Below, one piece after another: positions 11,606 through 20,386 of a DNA stretch of 47,794 nucleotides (its first letter is position 1; each line of letters starts with the position of its first letter). This stretch comes from a virus. Where the stretch lies: positions 1-47,794 of IMG/VR virus record IMGVR_UViG_3300042296_000097, one strand, 5' to 3'. Both the position numbers and the translations under genes were made by a program. The notes beneath the pieces were generated by a model. It was not told where the DNA came from and searched no databases. It was given only the letters and a program-made list of their open reading frames with translations.

Positions 11606-11857
11606 ATGTCAAAAGTATACACTGCAAACACTGCAAAAGCTAAAATTGTATATAATAAAGAAAAAGAAGTATATACTATTATCTGCGCTTTTAATGTTAC
11701 AGAACAAACAGATAAAGGTGCTTGGAAGTTTCCCACTCGTGCTAAATGCGATTTTGTTAGCGGAGATTTTGTTTGGGAAACTATACAAAAAGATAAAGAG
11801 CGTATTATCTCTACTGCAAAACAAACTATGCGTACAGATAATATTGAGTTTGTTTAA
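11606..11857 (+). CDS. AT-rich hypothetical protein
   Basis: 83 residues starting MSKVYTANTAKAKIV. Beta-rich first half (KEVYTIICAFNVTE) and a basic helical end. AAAGGAAGC precedes the ATG. Unlike its neighbours it is on the plus strand and clearly more AT-rich, with Lys/Ile/Asn-biased codons, so it may be a recent arrival. It borders the gene-free region at 11858-12626. Not recognised. Confidence 0.75.
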   Translation: MSKVYTANTAKAKIVYNKEKEVYTIICAFNVTEQTDKGAWKFPTRAKCDFVSGDFVWETIQKDKERIISTAKQTMRTDNIEFV

Positions 11858-11949
11858 AAGATAATCCAGATAATCAGTTATTGATTATCTACATAATAGA
11901 CTATACTGTATATAGTGAGATAATACTCCAATATACCAGTATAGTCATT

Positions 11950-12171
11950 ATATATCCCGTATATACGCAAGTGTCATTATACGGGCCCGCAGACCTTGTT
12001 CCTGCTCAATGAGCTAGACTTTGCCGCTTACCACATTCCGGCCGGTCTTTCACTGTATAGTACACAGGTCTAGGACTTCTGCTCATGTACTTGGTCCCCA
12101 CTCCCATCCGGTAAGCGACTGTGGTTAAGCTCATACACTACCTATACAGTTACGGTTTTCTCTACTGTATG
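11950..12171 (-). ncRNA. Candidate structured RNA in the gene-free region
   Basis: The promoter at 12177-12205 would transcribe this stretch leftwards. The RNA can form ATACAGT/ACTGTAT (7 bp, near 5' end), GCTTACC/GGTAAGC, or alternatively ACCACA/TGTGGT, which share bases and are mutually exclusive. At the end it forms CCCGTATA/TATACGGG (8 bp), followed by AT-rich sequence that could end transcription. No frame longer than a few dozen codons fits. The exact 3' end is a guess. Confidence 0.5.
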
Positions 12172-12176
12172 CGTAT

Positions 12177-12205
12177 AGTATAACATCATTAGCTAGTTTG
12201 GGCAA
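12177..12205 (-). promoter_or_regulatory. sigma-70-type promoter, TTGCCC-17-TATACT
   Basis: Same -35 variant as the promoter at 7412-7440, 17-bp spacer, one mismatch in -10. It has no gene downstream for about 700 bp. Confidence 0.6.
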
Positions 12206-12465
12206 CTGTGGGGCTGAAAAACCCTGCTAATAACCGGTGTATTTCCAGCATTTCTGTGGCGAAAATGCCACTTTTCCAGCATAAGATGCTGTGGTTTGGC
12301 TGTGGATTCACCGTGATTTCTAGGGTGCGGGCTGTGGTGGGGCCATGGTGAAGAGAGGTTATCGTAAAATGGTTTTCACCGTTCTTCCTCAGGTTCTCTC
12401 AGGTTCTCCCACCGCCAATCATTGTAGAAGTTTGAGTTCTCTTTACTGTGTGAGGGGCCTCTTAT

Positions 12466-12600
12466 AGCGGGGTATTTGACTATGTGTATATACGCTGTAT
12501 GACTAATCCCCAATAGACCTACAGCGGGGTATTTGACTATGTGTATATATAAGAATCCCGCTATAACGTATTAGGCTGTAGCGGGGTATTTGGGTGTATA
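12466..12600. repeat. 57-bp-period direct repeat (iteron-like)
   Basis: A 27-bp sequence beginning AGCGGGGTATTTGACTATG occurs identically at 12466-12492 and 12523-12549, and its first 13 bases recur at 12580; the three starts are exactly 57 bp apart. TATAGCGGG (12463) and CCCGCTATA (12557) form a 9-bp inverted repeat across the array. It lies just downstream of the glycosyltransferase gene ending at 12627. It could be an origin iteron, a regulatory array or a recombination relic. Confidence 0.7.
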
Positions 12601-12626
12601 CAGTGTAGTGTATATATACTGTGTGT

Positions 12627-13358
12627 TTAGAACTTAATCCATGTCCAGTCCATACCGTGTACAGGTGTTAGTCCCACATGACTTCTTGGTATAAAGTATT
12701 TGTCCGTTTTGATCTTTAATTGATCAACTAGATTACTATACACACTGTCGACCATTACTAGACTTTCTGCGCCTTCTATGATCTTTAGCCAGTCGAAGAT
12801 GCTGTCAGTTTCCGCTTTGATATACACTGTTTGCCAGTCGCTGGGTATTATACTGGGATCGAAGTTGGCCGTGTGATCGCTGCCTTCTAGATGTACTACT
12901 GCGTATTTTTCATTGGTAATGATCTTGTCATATAGACGTTGTTCTCTTTGTGCATCACGCTGAATACACTCGCTAAGTTTCCACTTGTTTAAGAATGGTA
13001 CGCCCGCTTTGATGTACTTGTATTGATCAAACTTGGTCTGTTGAAAGTACAGTTCTTCGTGGAATTTATGGCCCGTCAGTGCTTGATACAGGGGGATGAT
13101 CTCGTCACAATGAAAGTTCTTCAGGGCCTTCATGGGTTGGTCGTAGAAGAAACTGCCCGGGTCTGTCTGCACTGGAATCCATTTGATCCAGGGTACTGTG
13201 TGTTCAAAGTGCGAGATGAATTCTGTACATATGGGCCACAGAATATCCCAGCCTTGATCGTGATAAAATTTAGCTATGGGCAGAGCTATCACTATGTCGC
13301 CTAGACCTCTTGATTGTACTATGCCCAGTTTGGGTCTACGTGGAGATTTTGCTGTCAT
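12627..13358 (-). CDS. Heptosyltransferase-like glycosyltransferase (GT9 type)
   Basis: 243 residues from MTAKSPRRPKLG. The N-terminal GIVQSRGLGDIVIALPIAKF block matches the first Rossmann domain of GT9 (ADP-heptose:LPS heptosyltransferase) enzymes, and the C-terminal ESLVMVDSVYSNLVDQL block corresponds to the sugar-nucleotide-binding half. It is shorter than bacterial heptosyltransferases (about 320-350 residues). It follows another GT9-like gene by 8 bases and shares its late promoter. It may add sugars to a virion protein or host glycan. The upstream in-frame ATG overlaps the neighbour. Confidence 0.75.
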   Translation of the reverse strand: MTAKSPRRPKLGIVQSRGLGDIVIALPIAKFYHDQGWDILWPICTEFISHFEHTVPWIKWIPVQTDPGSFFYDQPMKALKNFHCDEIIPLYQALTGHKFHEELYFQQTKFDQYKYIKAGVPFLNKWKLSECIQRDAQREQRLYDKIITNEKYAVVHLEGSDHTANFDPSIIPSDWQTVYIKAETDSIFDWLKIIEGAESLVMVDSVYSNLVDQLKIKTDKYFIPRSHVGLTPVHGMDWTWIKF

Positions 13359-13366
13359 ATTGTTGA

Positions 13367-14125
13367 TTAAAAGTATTCGCCGCGGGGATGATCCGGGAAC
13401 CAGCATTCATTGCGTTCCTGTGGTAGATCTCTGCGTAGTTCACAGGCCCAGTCCGCTCCCAGTCCTATGGCCAGACTCAAACCTAGGCTTTGATTGCCCA
13501 CGAACTGATCCGCACCCGCAATGACTTCAGCCAACTCCAGTAGGGTCTCTGTGGGATGATAGGGTATGGCCCAGTTGGCAAACTTACAGAACTCTTGATG
13601 CTCTTCGGGTAGACCCACAAACACAGCTCGATCTTCTGCTTGATCACGAATGGCTGTCCAACCTGTTAGACTGTCGGGACTGTTCCAACGAGCGGACCTG
13701 TTGACCACTATTTCCGCAATGGGCGTGGGCTTGGGCACGGTGAGCCAGGGTTGATTGCGTAAAATTGTGCGCAGACCCGGCTCTCGGATCTTGAATGCTT
13801 CTGCGTAGCAGTCCACATAGTTGCCCGGGTGACCCACGAACAAGGGTCTGAATAGATCCAAATTGTGCGTGATTTCCTCTTTGGGATCCAGTGCATCACA
13901 GCGTGTGATGTAGTCCTGGGCCAGGAAAAAGCTCTGCATGAAGTCTAGATCTTTTGGGGTCATGCGACCCTGATGGAATGGGTTTGGGGGGCTACCGTAG
14001 TAGTGTTGACCTATCCAGTCAACTTGATTGAGGTGTAGATAAAATTCTCCACCGCCAAAGTGACGCATTATGGGCAGAGCATATATGATGTCGCCCATGG
14101 TACCTGAATGTTTGTATCGTTTCAT
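13367..14125 (-). CDS. GT9-like glycosyltransferase
   Basis: 252 residues from MKRYKHSGTMGDII. The opening GTMGDIIYALPIMRHFGGGE mirrors the GT9 N-terminal signature (G-GDI--ALP), and the late GADQFVGNQSLGLSLAIGLG segment mirrors the donor-site loop of the C-terminal domain. The start at 14125 is preferred because a late box (ATTAAATA) lies 8 bases upstream; a start at 14170 would put the box inside the gene. First of two tandem glycosyltransferase-like genes, divergent from the virion gene at 14201. Confidence 0.75.
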   Translation of the reverse strand: MKRYKHSGTMGDIIYALPIMRHFGGGEFYLHLNQVDWIGQHYYGSPPNPFHQGRMTPKDLDFMQSFFLAQDYITRCDALDPKEEITHNLDLFRPLFVGHPGNYVDCYAEAFKIREPGLRTILRNQPWLTVPKPTPIAEIVVNRSARWNSPDSLTGWTAIRDQAEDRAVFVGLPEEHQEFCKFANWAIPYHPTETLLELAEVIAGADQFVGNQSLGLSLAIGLGADWACELRRDLPQERNECWFPDHPRGEYF

Positions 14126-14133
14126 AATGTTAG

Positions 14134-14141
14134 TATTTAAT
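14134..14141 (-). promoter_or_regulatory. T4-like late promoter box ATTAAATA
   Basis: It lies 8 bases upstream of the GT9-like gene start, on the minus strand, 31 bases from the oppositely oriented late box at 14172. Confidence 0.65.
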
Positions 14142-14171
14142 CTAAGCTGATTTGTCAATGTCGAGATCAAG

Positions 14172-14179
14172 GATAAATA
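14172..14179 (+). promoter_or_regulatory. T4-like late promoter box GATAAATA
   Basis: It lies 21 bases before the ATG of the first plus-strand virion gene. Confidence 0.7.
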
Positions 14180-14200
14180 TCACACTATTGTAACATCATT

Positions 14201-15028
14201 ATGACCTATCCACTATATTCCAGTCCATTGACTCTAATCCAGATCGACGACTACAACACCATCTACAACAATGTGGAAGAAATTCTGGGCACGGGCATAG
14301 ATGGCTATGGGTTGACCTGGCTGAACAGTGTGCCCGTGACCAATCGCAACAGGGTCACAGCCCAGGGTTGGCATAACTTGATTGCTGACATTAATCAAAT
14401 ACATCTTCACGTACTAAACGTCACTACATCAACAGTGGGCCCCACAACAGGCACTACCCTGGTCTCCACAGCCACACATAATGATCTACACTACAGAGCT
14501 CTTTGGCTCTTGGACGATGTGCGTCGGTACACTTGCCATCCTAGCCAGTACTTCTCAGATGGTGGTAATACTATAGATCGCACAGGCGCTGTGACCACAA
14601 GCCCTTATAGAGGGGGTGTTAGTACCAGTACAACTACATCATGGGTTGGGGAAATCAGCCATGTGGTCACGGCCAGTTGGACTACTAGCCTGCTAGGTCA
14701 CTATTTCTTTAACACTGGGGGTGAGTTTGTTTGGAGCAGTTTCTACGATGACACCACGGGGGTCAACGATCTAGATCAGGAGTGGGCTGCATTTATACTC
14801 TATATACAGGATACCCAGAACTGGAAATATACCAGAACACAGTGGCGCGACACAGCCTGGCCCACTACCAGTACCTACTGGACCAGTGGTACCCTGCAGA
14901 TCAGCATGGTAGCACAAAAGGACGTTAACACCGGCAAGGGTGTGGAATTTACCATAACCTATACAGATACCACGGCTCCTGGCTTTATCATCACGCCCAA
15001 GACCCATTTTGAGAACATCGTACTATAA
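14201..15028 (+). CDS. Virion structural protein
   Basis: 275 residues starting MTYPLYSSPLTLIQ. Rich in Thr, Ser and Trp, with repeated beta-like segments (TSWVGEISHVVTASWTTS) and few Lys, typical of baseplate or fibre-associated phage proteins. A late promoter box precedes it, and the next gene starts 15 bases after its stop. I recall similar proteins among T4-like phage structural genes but cannot give a specific position in the particle. Confidence 0.72.
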   Translation: MTYPLYSSPLTLIQIDDYNTIYNNVEEILGTGIDGYGLTWLNSVPVTNRNRVTAQGWHNLIADINQIHLHVLNVTTSTVGPTTGTTLVSTATHNDLHYRALWLLDDVRRYTCHPSQYFSDGGNTIDRTGAVTTSPYRGGVSTSTTTSWVGEISHVVTASWTTSLLGHYFFNTGGEFVWSSFYDDTTGVNDLDQEWAAFILYIQDTQNWKYTRTQWRDTAWPTTSTYWTSGTLQISMVAQKDVNTGKGVEFTITYTDTTAPGFIITPKTHFENIVL

Positions 15029-15043
15029 AAGAGAACAACATAT

Positions 15044-15868
15044 ATGGCAGCGGGAAACTTTAAACTATACAACAACAGTGCAAACACCATCACTGTTACC
15101 ACATTCTCTTTTACAATTGACAACACTAAGATACTGCAACACGCGAATCTCACAGTATTTGGAGAGGGCAGTGACATTACCACAACGCCCATTACCCTGG
15201 CTAGTCCGTTGGTGTTGCCCCCACGTACATACAGTTCTGAATTTACCACATTCCATACTTCGGCCACACTGGTCACAGGTGACTATCTCAGTGTTTTAAC
15301 AGTGTCTGGTCAGTACCCGGACGCTAGTTCAACTACTACATCAGAGACCACAACAGTGCGTATTTCTGGAACATCGCAGCCAGACCCAGAAGTTCCTTAC
15401 ACACCTACAGGTGACGGCGGTGGTGGCGGTGGTGTTTCTTGTGCTGACAGCAACAGTAGTAGTTGCTCGGCCAGCGGCAGCGGCAGCGGCAGCGCCGGTG
15501 CTTGCGTAGTAGCAACAGCGTTGACTACCGCTGGCACTTGGTCTTTATCTGAAAAAATGGAATTAGTAAAGTGGTGCGAAAATGCTTTACATGATACAAT
15601 GTTAGGTGAAACATTTCGACGCGGTTATCAGGTTATTGGATCAAAAATCATTCTTCCTTTATTGTTTAAAAACGGAACAAGGTGGACATCTAAATATGTA
15701 GAATGGTCATTTACTAATGCTACAAATATGTTACGCGGTAACAGATTTAATAAATTATCTATACCAAATAGTGTTGTTTGGTTAGCGGCAATGACTGTAA
15801 CTGGTGCTGTTGTAAGTAAAAGATATGCAAGAAAATCGTGGATATCCTTATATAGGAAAAACAAATAA
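15044..15868 (+). CDS. Virion protein with Gly/Ser linker and CVVATAL-type C-terminal domain
   Basis: 274 residues starting MAAGNFKLYNNSANT. Residues 1-125 are a beta-rich Thr/Ser domain. Residues 125-152 are a flexible linker (GDGGGGGG, then SGSGSGSAG) with two Cys. Residues 152-274 start with CVVATALTTAGTW and contain FRRGYQVIGSKI, resembling the Cys-x-x-ATA motif domain at the C-terminus of various secreted or phage proteins. The base composition falls from GC-rich to AT-rich at the linker, so the gene may be a recent fusion. Second gene of the virion trio. Confidence 0.72.
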   Translation: MAAGNFKLYNNSANTITVTTFSFTIDNTKILQHANLTVFGEGSDITTTPITLASPLVLPPRTYSSEFTTFHTSATLVTGDYLSVLTVSGQYPDASSTTTSETTTVRISGTSQPDPEVPYTPTGDGGGGGGVSCADSNSSSCSASGSGSGSAGACVVATALTTAGTWSLSEKMELVKWCENALHDTMLGETFRRGYQVIGSKIILPLLFKNGTRWTSKYVEWSFTNATNMLRGNRFNKLSIPNSVVWLAAMTVTGAVVSKRYARKSWISLYRKNK

Positions 15869-15871
15869 GTC

Positions 15872-17401
15872 ATGGCAAATAATTTTGATACTAATCTAAG
15901 AATTACCAGTTCACTCGGATTTAGAATATCTGGTGGCGCTGTTAAAGGCCCAGTTCCAACATTAGAGACACTGAAATATCTATGGGAACCAGTTAAGAGG
16001 GCACCTACGGCTGTTACTCAAACAAAGATATTACGAGTAACACCTAATCCCGTTCCTACCTTTGTATTTCCACCAGCTTCGACCAGTACCACAGATCTTG
16101 TTTTGCAAAATCCAACTAACTGGGCAGATTTGTTAAAATGGTACAGTACTGCTACACGACAGACTCTTACCCTACATAATGACGGAAATACTCCTTTGAC
16201 CGTAGGAGACACTGATGGTAATGGTATTAAACGATCTTTTCCTAACGGAGTCTTTCCAATATTTCATACTACCAGTTCCTTTGTTATCCCTCCGGGCGGC
16301 AGTCAAAACTTTATTATCTCTTATTATGGAACTGAAGTAGGTCAATATTCTAATTTCTTAAATATTGTTTCTGATTTTGATGCTGTAAACTATAAGATAC
16401 CTACATTTCAAAATGTAGAACGTACCTTTAGTATGCGTGTAAGTCCCATCACTGCAACTACCACGGCAACACAGCTAGGAGAACAAGTACGTCAAAGTTT
16501 TGAAATTATGCCCGTATATGATCTAATTGATCAGCCAGATGTACTATTAGATTTTACTACATCGTTTGGAAACAACAACCCAGGATGGAGCATCGTTGAT
16601 AAAGCCAACAATACCTTTACTGTAAGATTGCGTGTGCTAGAGCTAAACAACACACCCGGAACCTATACTAACAATGTAACTATTGCATCTGAAGGCGGTG
16701 TTGGAATTAACTCTGTAGTCACAGTCACTAACATAGTTAATGTAGCTATTGACCTTTCGAGATTTGAATCCTTGGGTTATTGGGTAAGTCCTGCTGCACC
16801 GTATAACAGTGTTATAGGAATGAGTTACGACAAGATTGATCAAGTTAAAGTTCTTACCATAGGTGTAGGTACAGGTGGAGATGGCACAGATTTATATGGT
16901 GCTGGTGGTCAAGTCTTTACAGCAACCAGCACATTGGGCTATCTTGCCACAGCTACAGACTATCCGTATAGTGGATGGGCCACTGTATATAGATTCCCGT
17001 TATCGTCTACTGGACCTGTACAGCATCTCAGTAGCGCCACAAATAGTGACGGCCTGCCACTGTATAAGGTAAAGAGTACACCAGGATTGGACTACGAAAC
17101 ATCTTTTGGTTTAGAATCTTCTGTAGGATCTATGTTCATTGTCAATGACGACGGCAACGGAAACGTTAATGTTTCATTAAATCAGTTGAGGGACATATCG
17201 GATCTTAACAGTGATTTTGATACAACACTAAAAAATCTAACTAGAGCATTCCATTATTATTCGAATGTTGATACTCCGCCTAGGTATTACCAGTTAGACT
17301 CCGGCGCTATACTTGATGGAACAGTGACACGTAAATTTATAGGATTTGACAATTCGGGTACAGTACTGACCAGCATTGTGTCGCTGCCTAAGAGTTTCTA
17401 A
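15872..17401 (+). CDS. Virion structural protein with Ig-like regions
   Basis: 509 residues starting MANNFDTNLRITSS. It has several beta-sandwich-like regions (FVIPPGGSQNFIISYYG, FTVRLRVLELNNTPGTYT) with the look of Ig-like folds that end in NNVTIAS-type strands, then a C-terminal region rich in Asp/Asn and Tyr. It starts 3 bases after the previous stop. Probably part of a baseplate or fibre. The family is not recognised with certainty. Confidence 0.72.
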   Translation: MANNFDTNLRITSSLGFRISGGAVKGPVPTLETLKYLWEPVKRAPTAVTQTKILRVTPNPVPTFVFPPASTSTTDLVLQNPTNWADLLKWYSTATRQTLTLHNDGNTPLTVGDTDGNGIKRSFPNGVFPIFHTTSSFVIPPGGSQNFIISYYGTEVGQYSNFLNIVSDFDAVNYKIPTFQNVERTFSMRVSPITATTTATQLGEQVRQSFEIMPVYDLIDQPDVLLDFTTSFGNNNPGWSIVDKANNTFTVRLRVLELNNTPGTYTNNVTIASEGGVGINSVVTVTNIVNVAIDLSRFESLGYWVSPAAPYNSVIGMSYDKIDQVKVLTIGVGTGGDGTDLYGAGGQVFTATSTLGYLATATDYPYSGWATVYRFPLSSTGPVQHLSSATNSDGLPLYKVKSTPGLDYETSFGLESSVGSMFIVNDDGNGNVNVSLNQLRDISDLNSDFDTTLKNLTRAFHYYSNVDTPPRYYQLDSGAILDGTVTRKFIGFDNSGTVLTSIVSLPKSF

Positions 17402-17440
17402 AAGATTCGGAAGCATTCTCTACTAAGATAATTAGTAGTA

Positions 17441-20386
17441 ATGCTTCTAGATCAATACCCCAAAATCAATACAGACCTAATCAAAGAAATCCCCTGGGGA
17501 GGGGATGAGTTTTATTATGACCAACAATTATACAACTTAGGTGAAGGCGATACTGAATTCTTAGTGATAAATCCTTATGCAAGACATTCTAGTGTCTTGA
17601 ACTTTGTAAATGATGTGCCTAAAACAAGAAAATGTCTAGTTTGGACATACAAAGGTGAGTGGGTAGCCAAACTGTTTAAAGATGGGTGGCACCCATATGC
17701 TGGATATGAAACACATGAAATAGAAGTACCAAAGAATCACATGTGGGCAAAAACGCCTATCTGGAAAAAGAATTCTGCAATAGCAAGTTCTATTACATTT
17801 GAATTTAATCCTATAGAAAGTTATGTATATAATCAAGACGATGCTGACTATACGTTAGTTTGGTACATTGATCCTAGAGTCAATCCTTTAGAAGATAAAA
17901 TATGGGCATTTACTTGTGAGGTGCCTGGCGCCAACGTTAAAGGCGAGAAAGACATGGGATACGTTATGCCTGAAATGCGAGTTACATGGAATCCTGATCT
18001 TCCTAAACTACTCATCGATGTCAACGAATGTTATCCGCCATTTTGGTTTCTGGATTACGTTACTGCACTTGAGCTGGATCCTAACTACAGTCCAAAACCA
18101 GGTACTTGGTTGATTAAGTTTGAACCTAAACGTAAAAAAACTTCTAAATGGGAATGGTTAGGCACAGTTAGTCCTGAGTTTAAAATTGAACAAAATCCTA
18201 GCCTACCAGAAATGCGTTTTGATTTAGATTACGACATTCCTTGGCACGATCTAGCCTATGAACATATATGGTATCTAGACAAAGAAATAAACGGGGAGAA
18301 GATTTGGGCTTTGAAAATTACTCCCAGTGCAGAGATTGTGGGTGTTAAAGAAATAGGAACAGTTACTCCTCTGATTGCCGAAACACTGGATGTAATCTTT
18401 ATTAGTTACCATGAATCTAATGCAGAAGAGAATTGGCAGCGTGTTTTAGAAAAAGCACCACATGCCAAACGTGTGGATGGTGTTACTGGTATCTTTGAGG
18501 CACATAAGGCAGCGGCTAAGTTATCCAAGACTGACATGTTCTATGTAGTCGACGGTGATGCTTACTTAGTCGATGACTGGCAGTTCGACTACCAACCAGA
18601 GATATTTGATAGAGACTGTACATACGTCTGGCACAGTAAGAATCCTGTTAATGATTTAGAATATGGTTACGGTGGCGTTAAATTATTCCCTAAGCGGGCA
18701 TTTGGCAAAATCAAAGTTTGGAAAACATTAGACCTACTGACGACTATTGTTCCTAAATTAAAAGTCTTCGATAAAGTCAGTAACATTACAACATTTAACA
18801 CAGACGAGTTTGCCACATGGCGAAGTGCATTTAGGGAAACAATTAAGTTATGCAATACCATTGCACAAGATCCCGATAATGCTGAAGCTATTGATAGATT
18901 GGCAGCATGGGAGACTCTGGGAGTAGATAGGCCGTTCGGTAATTATGCATTATCTGCTGTACATTCTGCTAAAGAGTTCTTTGATGCAAATAAAAATACA
19001 CCAACATTACAACAAATAAATAACAGGTCCTGGTTACTCACAATGTTCAACTCAAAAAAAATAACTGCCTTCGATTACAAACCTATTAAAATTGTCAAAA
19101 AAGAAGATGTAGTTGCAGTTGCAACAAATACAACCACAATATGTGCAGTGCCCTGGATGCATCTTGCATTTGAACCTAGTGGAAAAGTAATTCCGTGTTG
19201 CCTAACCTCTGTACATAATTATTTTGCTGGTGATCTAACACATCAGAGCATTGAAGAAATTTGGAACAGCGGCAATATGAAATCTTTAAGAAAAGATATG
19301 ATAGGGGGCAAAGAGCCCGAAATATGCCGTAAATGTTTTGATAGAGAACGGGTCACTGGTGAAAGTGGTCGTTTCTATCACAATAGAGACTTTCCAGAGG
19401 TAGTAAAAAAAATTCCAGAAATTACACTAGCAGACGGAACATGCACTACTATGGAGTTGAAGTATTGGGATTTCCGTTTTAGTAATCTTTGCAATTTTAA
19501 ATGTCGTAGTTGCGGACCACGTTACAGTTCAGCATGGGTGCCGGATGCTAAAAAATTAGGCCTCACTGATCAAGAAAAAATATGGAGCATCGAATCAGTA
19601 GATGATAAGAATAACTTTGATTTTCTAAAAGATCAAATTAACCATGTGGAAAGAATTTACTTTGCTGGAGGCGAACCTCTACTCATGCCTGAACACTGGC
19701 AAATTTTAGAAATGTTGGTAGAAAAACAACGATTTGATGTTAAACTATCATATAACACAAATGCATCAGTGTTATCTTATAATAAGAAAAATGTTATTGA
19801 CTACTGGCGGCGATGGAACTTTGGCAAATTAGAAATATGGCCCAGTATCGATGAAGTTGGAGAACGTGCAGAACTCATTCGAGCCGGCACTGTATGGTCT
19901 AAGGTTGAGTCAAATCTAAAAGAATTGATGACATTAGATAATGCTATCATACGCCCGGGTATTACTGTAGGTGCTTGGAATGTTGGCAGATTTCCTGAAA
20001 TTATTAAACATTTGATTTCAATAGGAGTTATACGTCAACATCCTAAAACCAAATTTATTAATTACAATAATTTCTTCATCAATTTGTTAGAACATCCTTC
20101 ACATTATCATGTTAGTATTCTACCCGATGATTATCGTGCAGAGACTGTAATTAAATTAGAAACTTTTGTCAAAGAGCACAACGAAACATATAATACAAGC
20201 ATAGATCATCTTTTAACACATATCATACATGAATTAAAAAAACCATTTGATTTAACATCAGCAAAGAAATTTGTAACAGTGACGGAACAATTGGATAAGT
20301 TAAGAGGTGAGAATACTTATGAAATCATACCAGAAATGAAATTAGTGTTAGAAGCAACAAGGAATAATGAATATGGACAAGATTGA
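17441..20386 (+). CDS. Fusion: N-terminal repeats, glycosyltransferase-like domain, twitch-type radical SAM
   Basis: 981 residues. Residues about 120-320 hold roughly three imperfect repeats of one unit (VWYIDP..KIWAF..., later HIWYLD..KIWALKI, with GTVSPEF-type ends). Residues 325-500 resemble a GT-A glycosyltransferase, with DVIFISYHESNAEENW and a DGD motif (371-373) in place of DxD. From 568 an N-terminal twitch Fe-S domain follows (C568, C586, C587, C629, C632), then a radical SAM core with C684-x3-C688-x2-C691 (CNFKCRSC) and GGEP at 743-746. Radical SAM enzymes cleave S-adenosylmethionine with a 4Fe-4S cluster. The substrate is unknown; a glycan or peptide is suggested by the fusion. It overlaps the next gene by 20 bases. 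Confidence 0.85.
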   Translation: MLLDQYPKINTDLIKEIPWGGDEFYYDQQLYNLGEGDTEFLVINPYARHSSVLNFVNDVPKTRKCLVWTYKGEWVAKLFKDGWHPYAGYETHEIEVPKNHMWAKTPIWKKNSAIASSITFEFNPIESYVYNQDDADYTLVWYIDPRVNPLEDKIWAFTCEVPGANVKGEKDMGYVMPEMRVTWNPDLPKLLIDVNECYPPFWFLDYVTALELDPNYSPKPGTWLIKFEPKRKKTSKWEWLGTVSPEFKIEQNPSLPEMRFDLDYDIPWHDLAYEHIWYLDKEINGEKIWALKITPSAEIVGVKEIGTVTPLIAETLDVIFISYHESNAEENWQRVLEKAPHAKRVDGVTGIFEAHKAAAKLSKTDMFYVVDGDAYLVDDWQFDYQPEIFDRDCTYVWHSKNPVNDLEYGYGGVKLFPKRAFGKIKVWKTLDLLTTIVPKLKVFDKVSNITTFNTDEFATWRSAFRETIKLCNTIAQDPDNAEAIDRLAAWETLGVDRPFGNYALSAVHSAKEFFDANKNTPTLQQINNRSWLLTMFNSKKITAFDYKPIKIVKKEDVVAVATNTTTICAVPWMHLAFEPSGKVIPCCLTSVHNYFAGDLTHQSIEEIWNSGNMKSLRKDMIGGKEPEICRKCFDRERVTGESGRFYHNRDFPEVVKKIPEITLADGTCTTMELKYWDFRFSNLCNFKCRSCGPRYSSAWVPDAKKLGLTDQEKIWSIESVDDKNNFDFLKDQINHVERIYFAGGEPLLMPEHWQILEMLVEKQRFDVKLSYNTNASVLSYNKKNVIDYWRRWNFGKLEIWPSIDEVGERAELIRAGTVWSKVESNLKELMTLDNAIIRPGITVGAWNVGRFPEIIKHLISIGVIRQHPKTKFINYNNFFINLLEHPSHYHVSILPDDYRAETVIKLETFVKEHNETYNTSIDHLLTHIIHELKKPFDLTSAKKFVTVTEQLDKLRGENTYEIIPEMKLVLEATRNNEYGQD

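Larger units (their letters stand above)
11858..12626. other. 769-bp gene-free region between early and late blocks
   Basis: No convincing gene on either strand. From left to right: AT-rich palindromic tracts (11860-11985); a structured segment with a minus-strand promoter (11950-12205); small hairpins at about 12253-12290 (GTGGC/GCCAC, AGCAT/ATGCT); an adjacent TCAGGTTCTC duplication near 12390-12410; and a 57-bp-period repeat (12466-12600). The position at the early/late junction and the AT-rich repeats would suit a replication origin or a control region; neither is shown. Confidence 0.6.

Noticed and set aside
12466-12600. CRISPR array
   Set aside because: A 27-bp repeat with 30-bp gaps has CRISPR-like dimensions, but there are only two full copies and one partial, the gaps share AATCCC-type segments and there is no cas gene. 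An iteron-like or regulatory repeat fits better.
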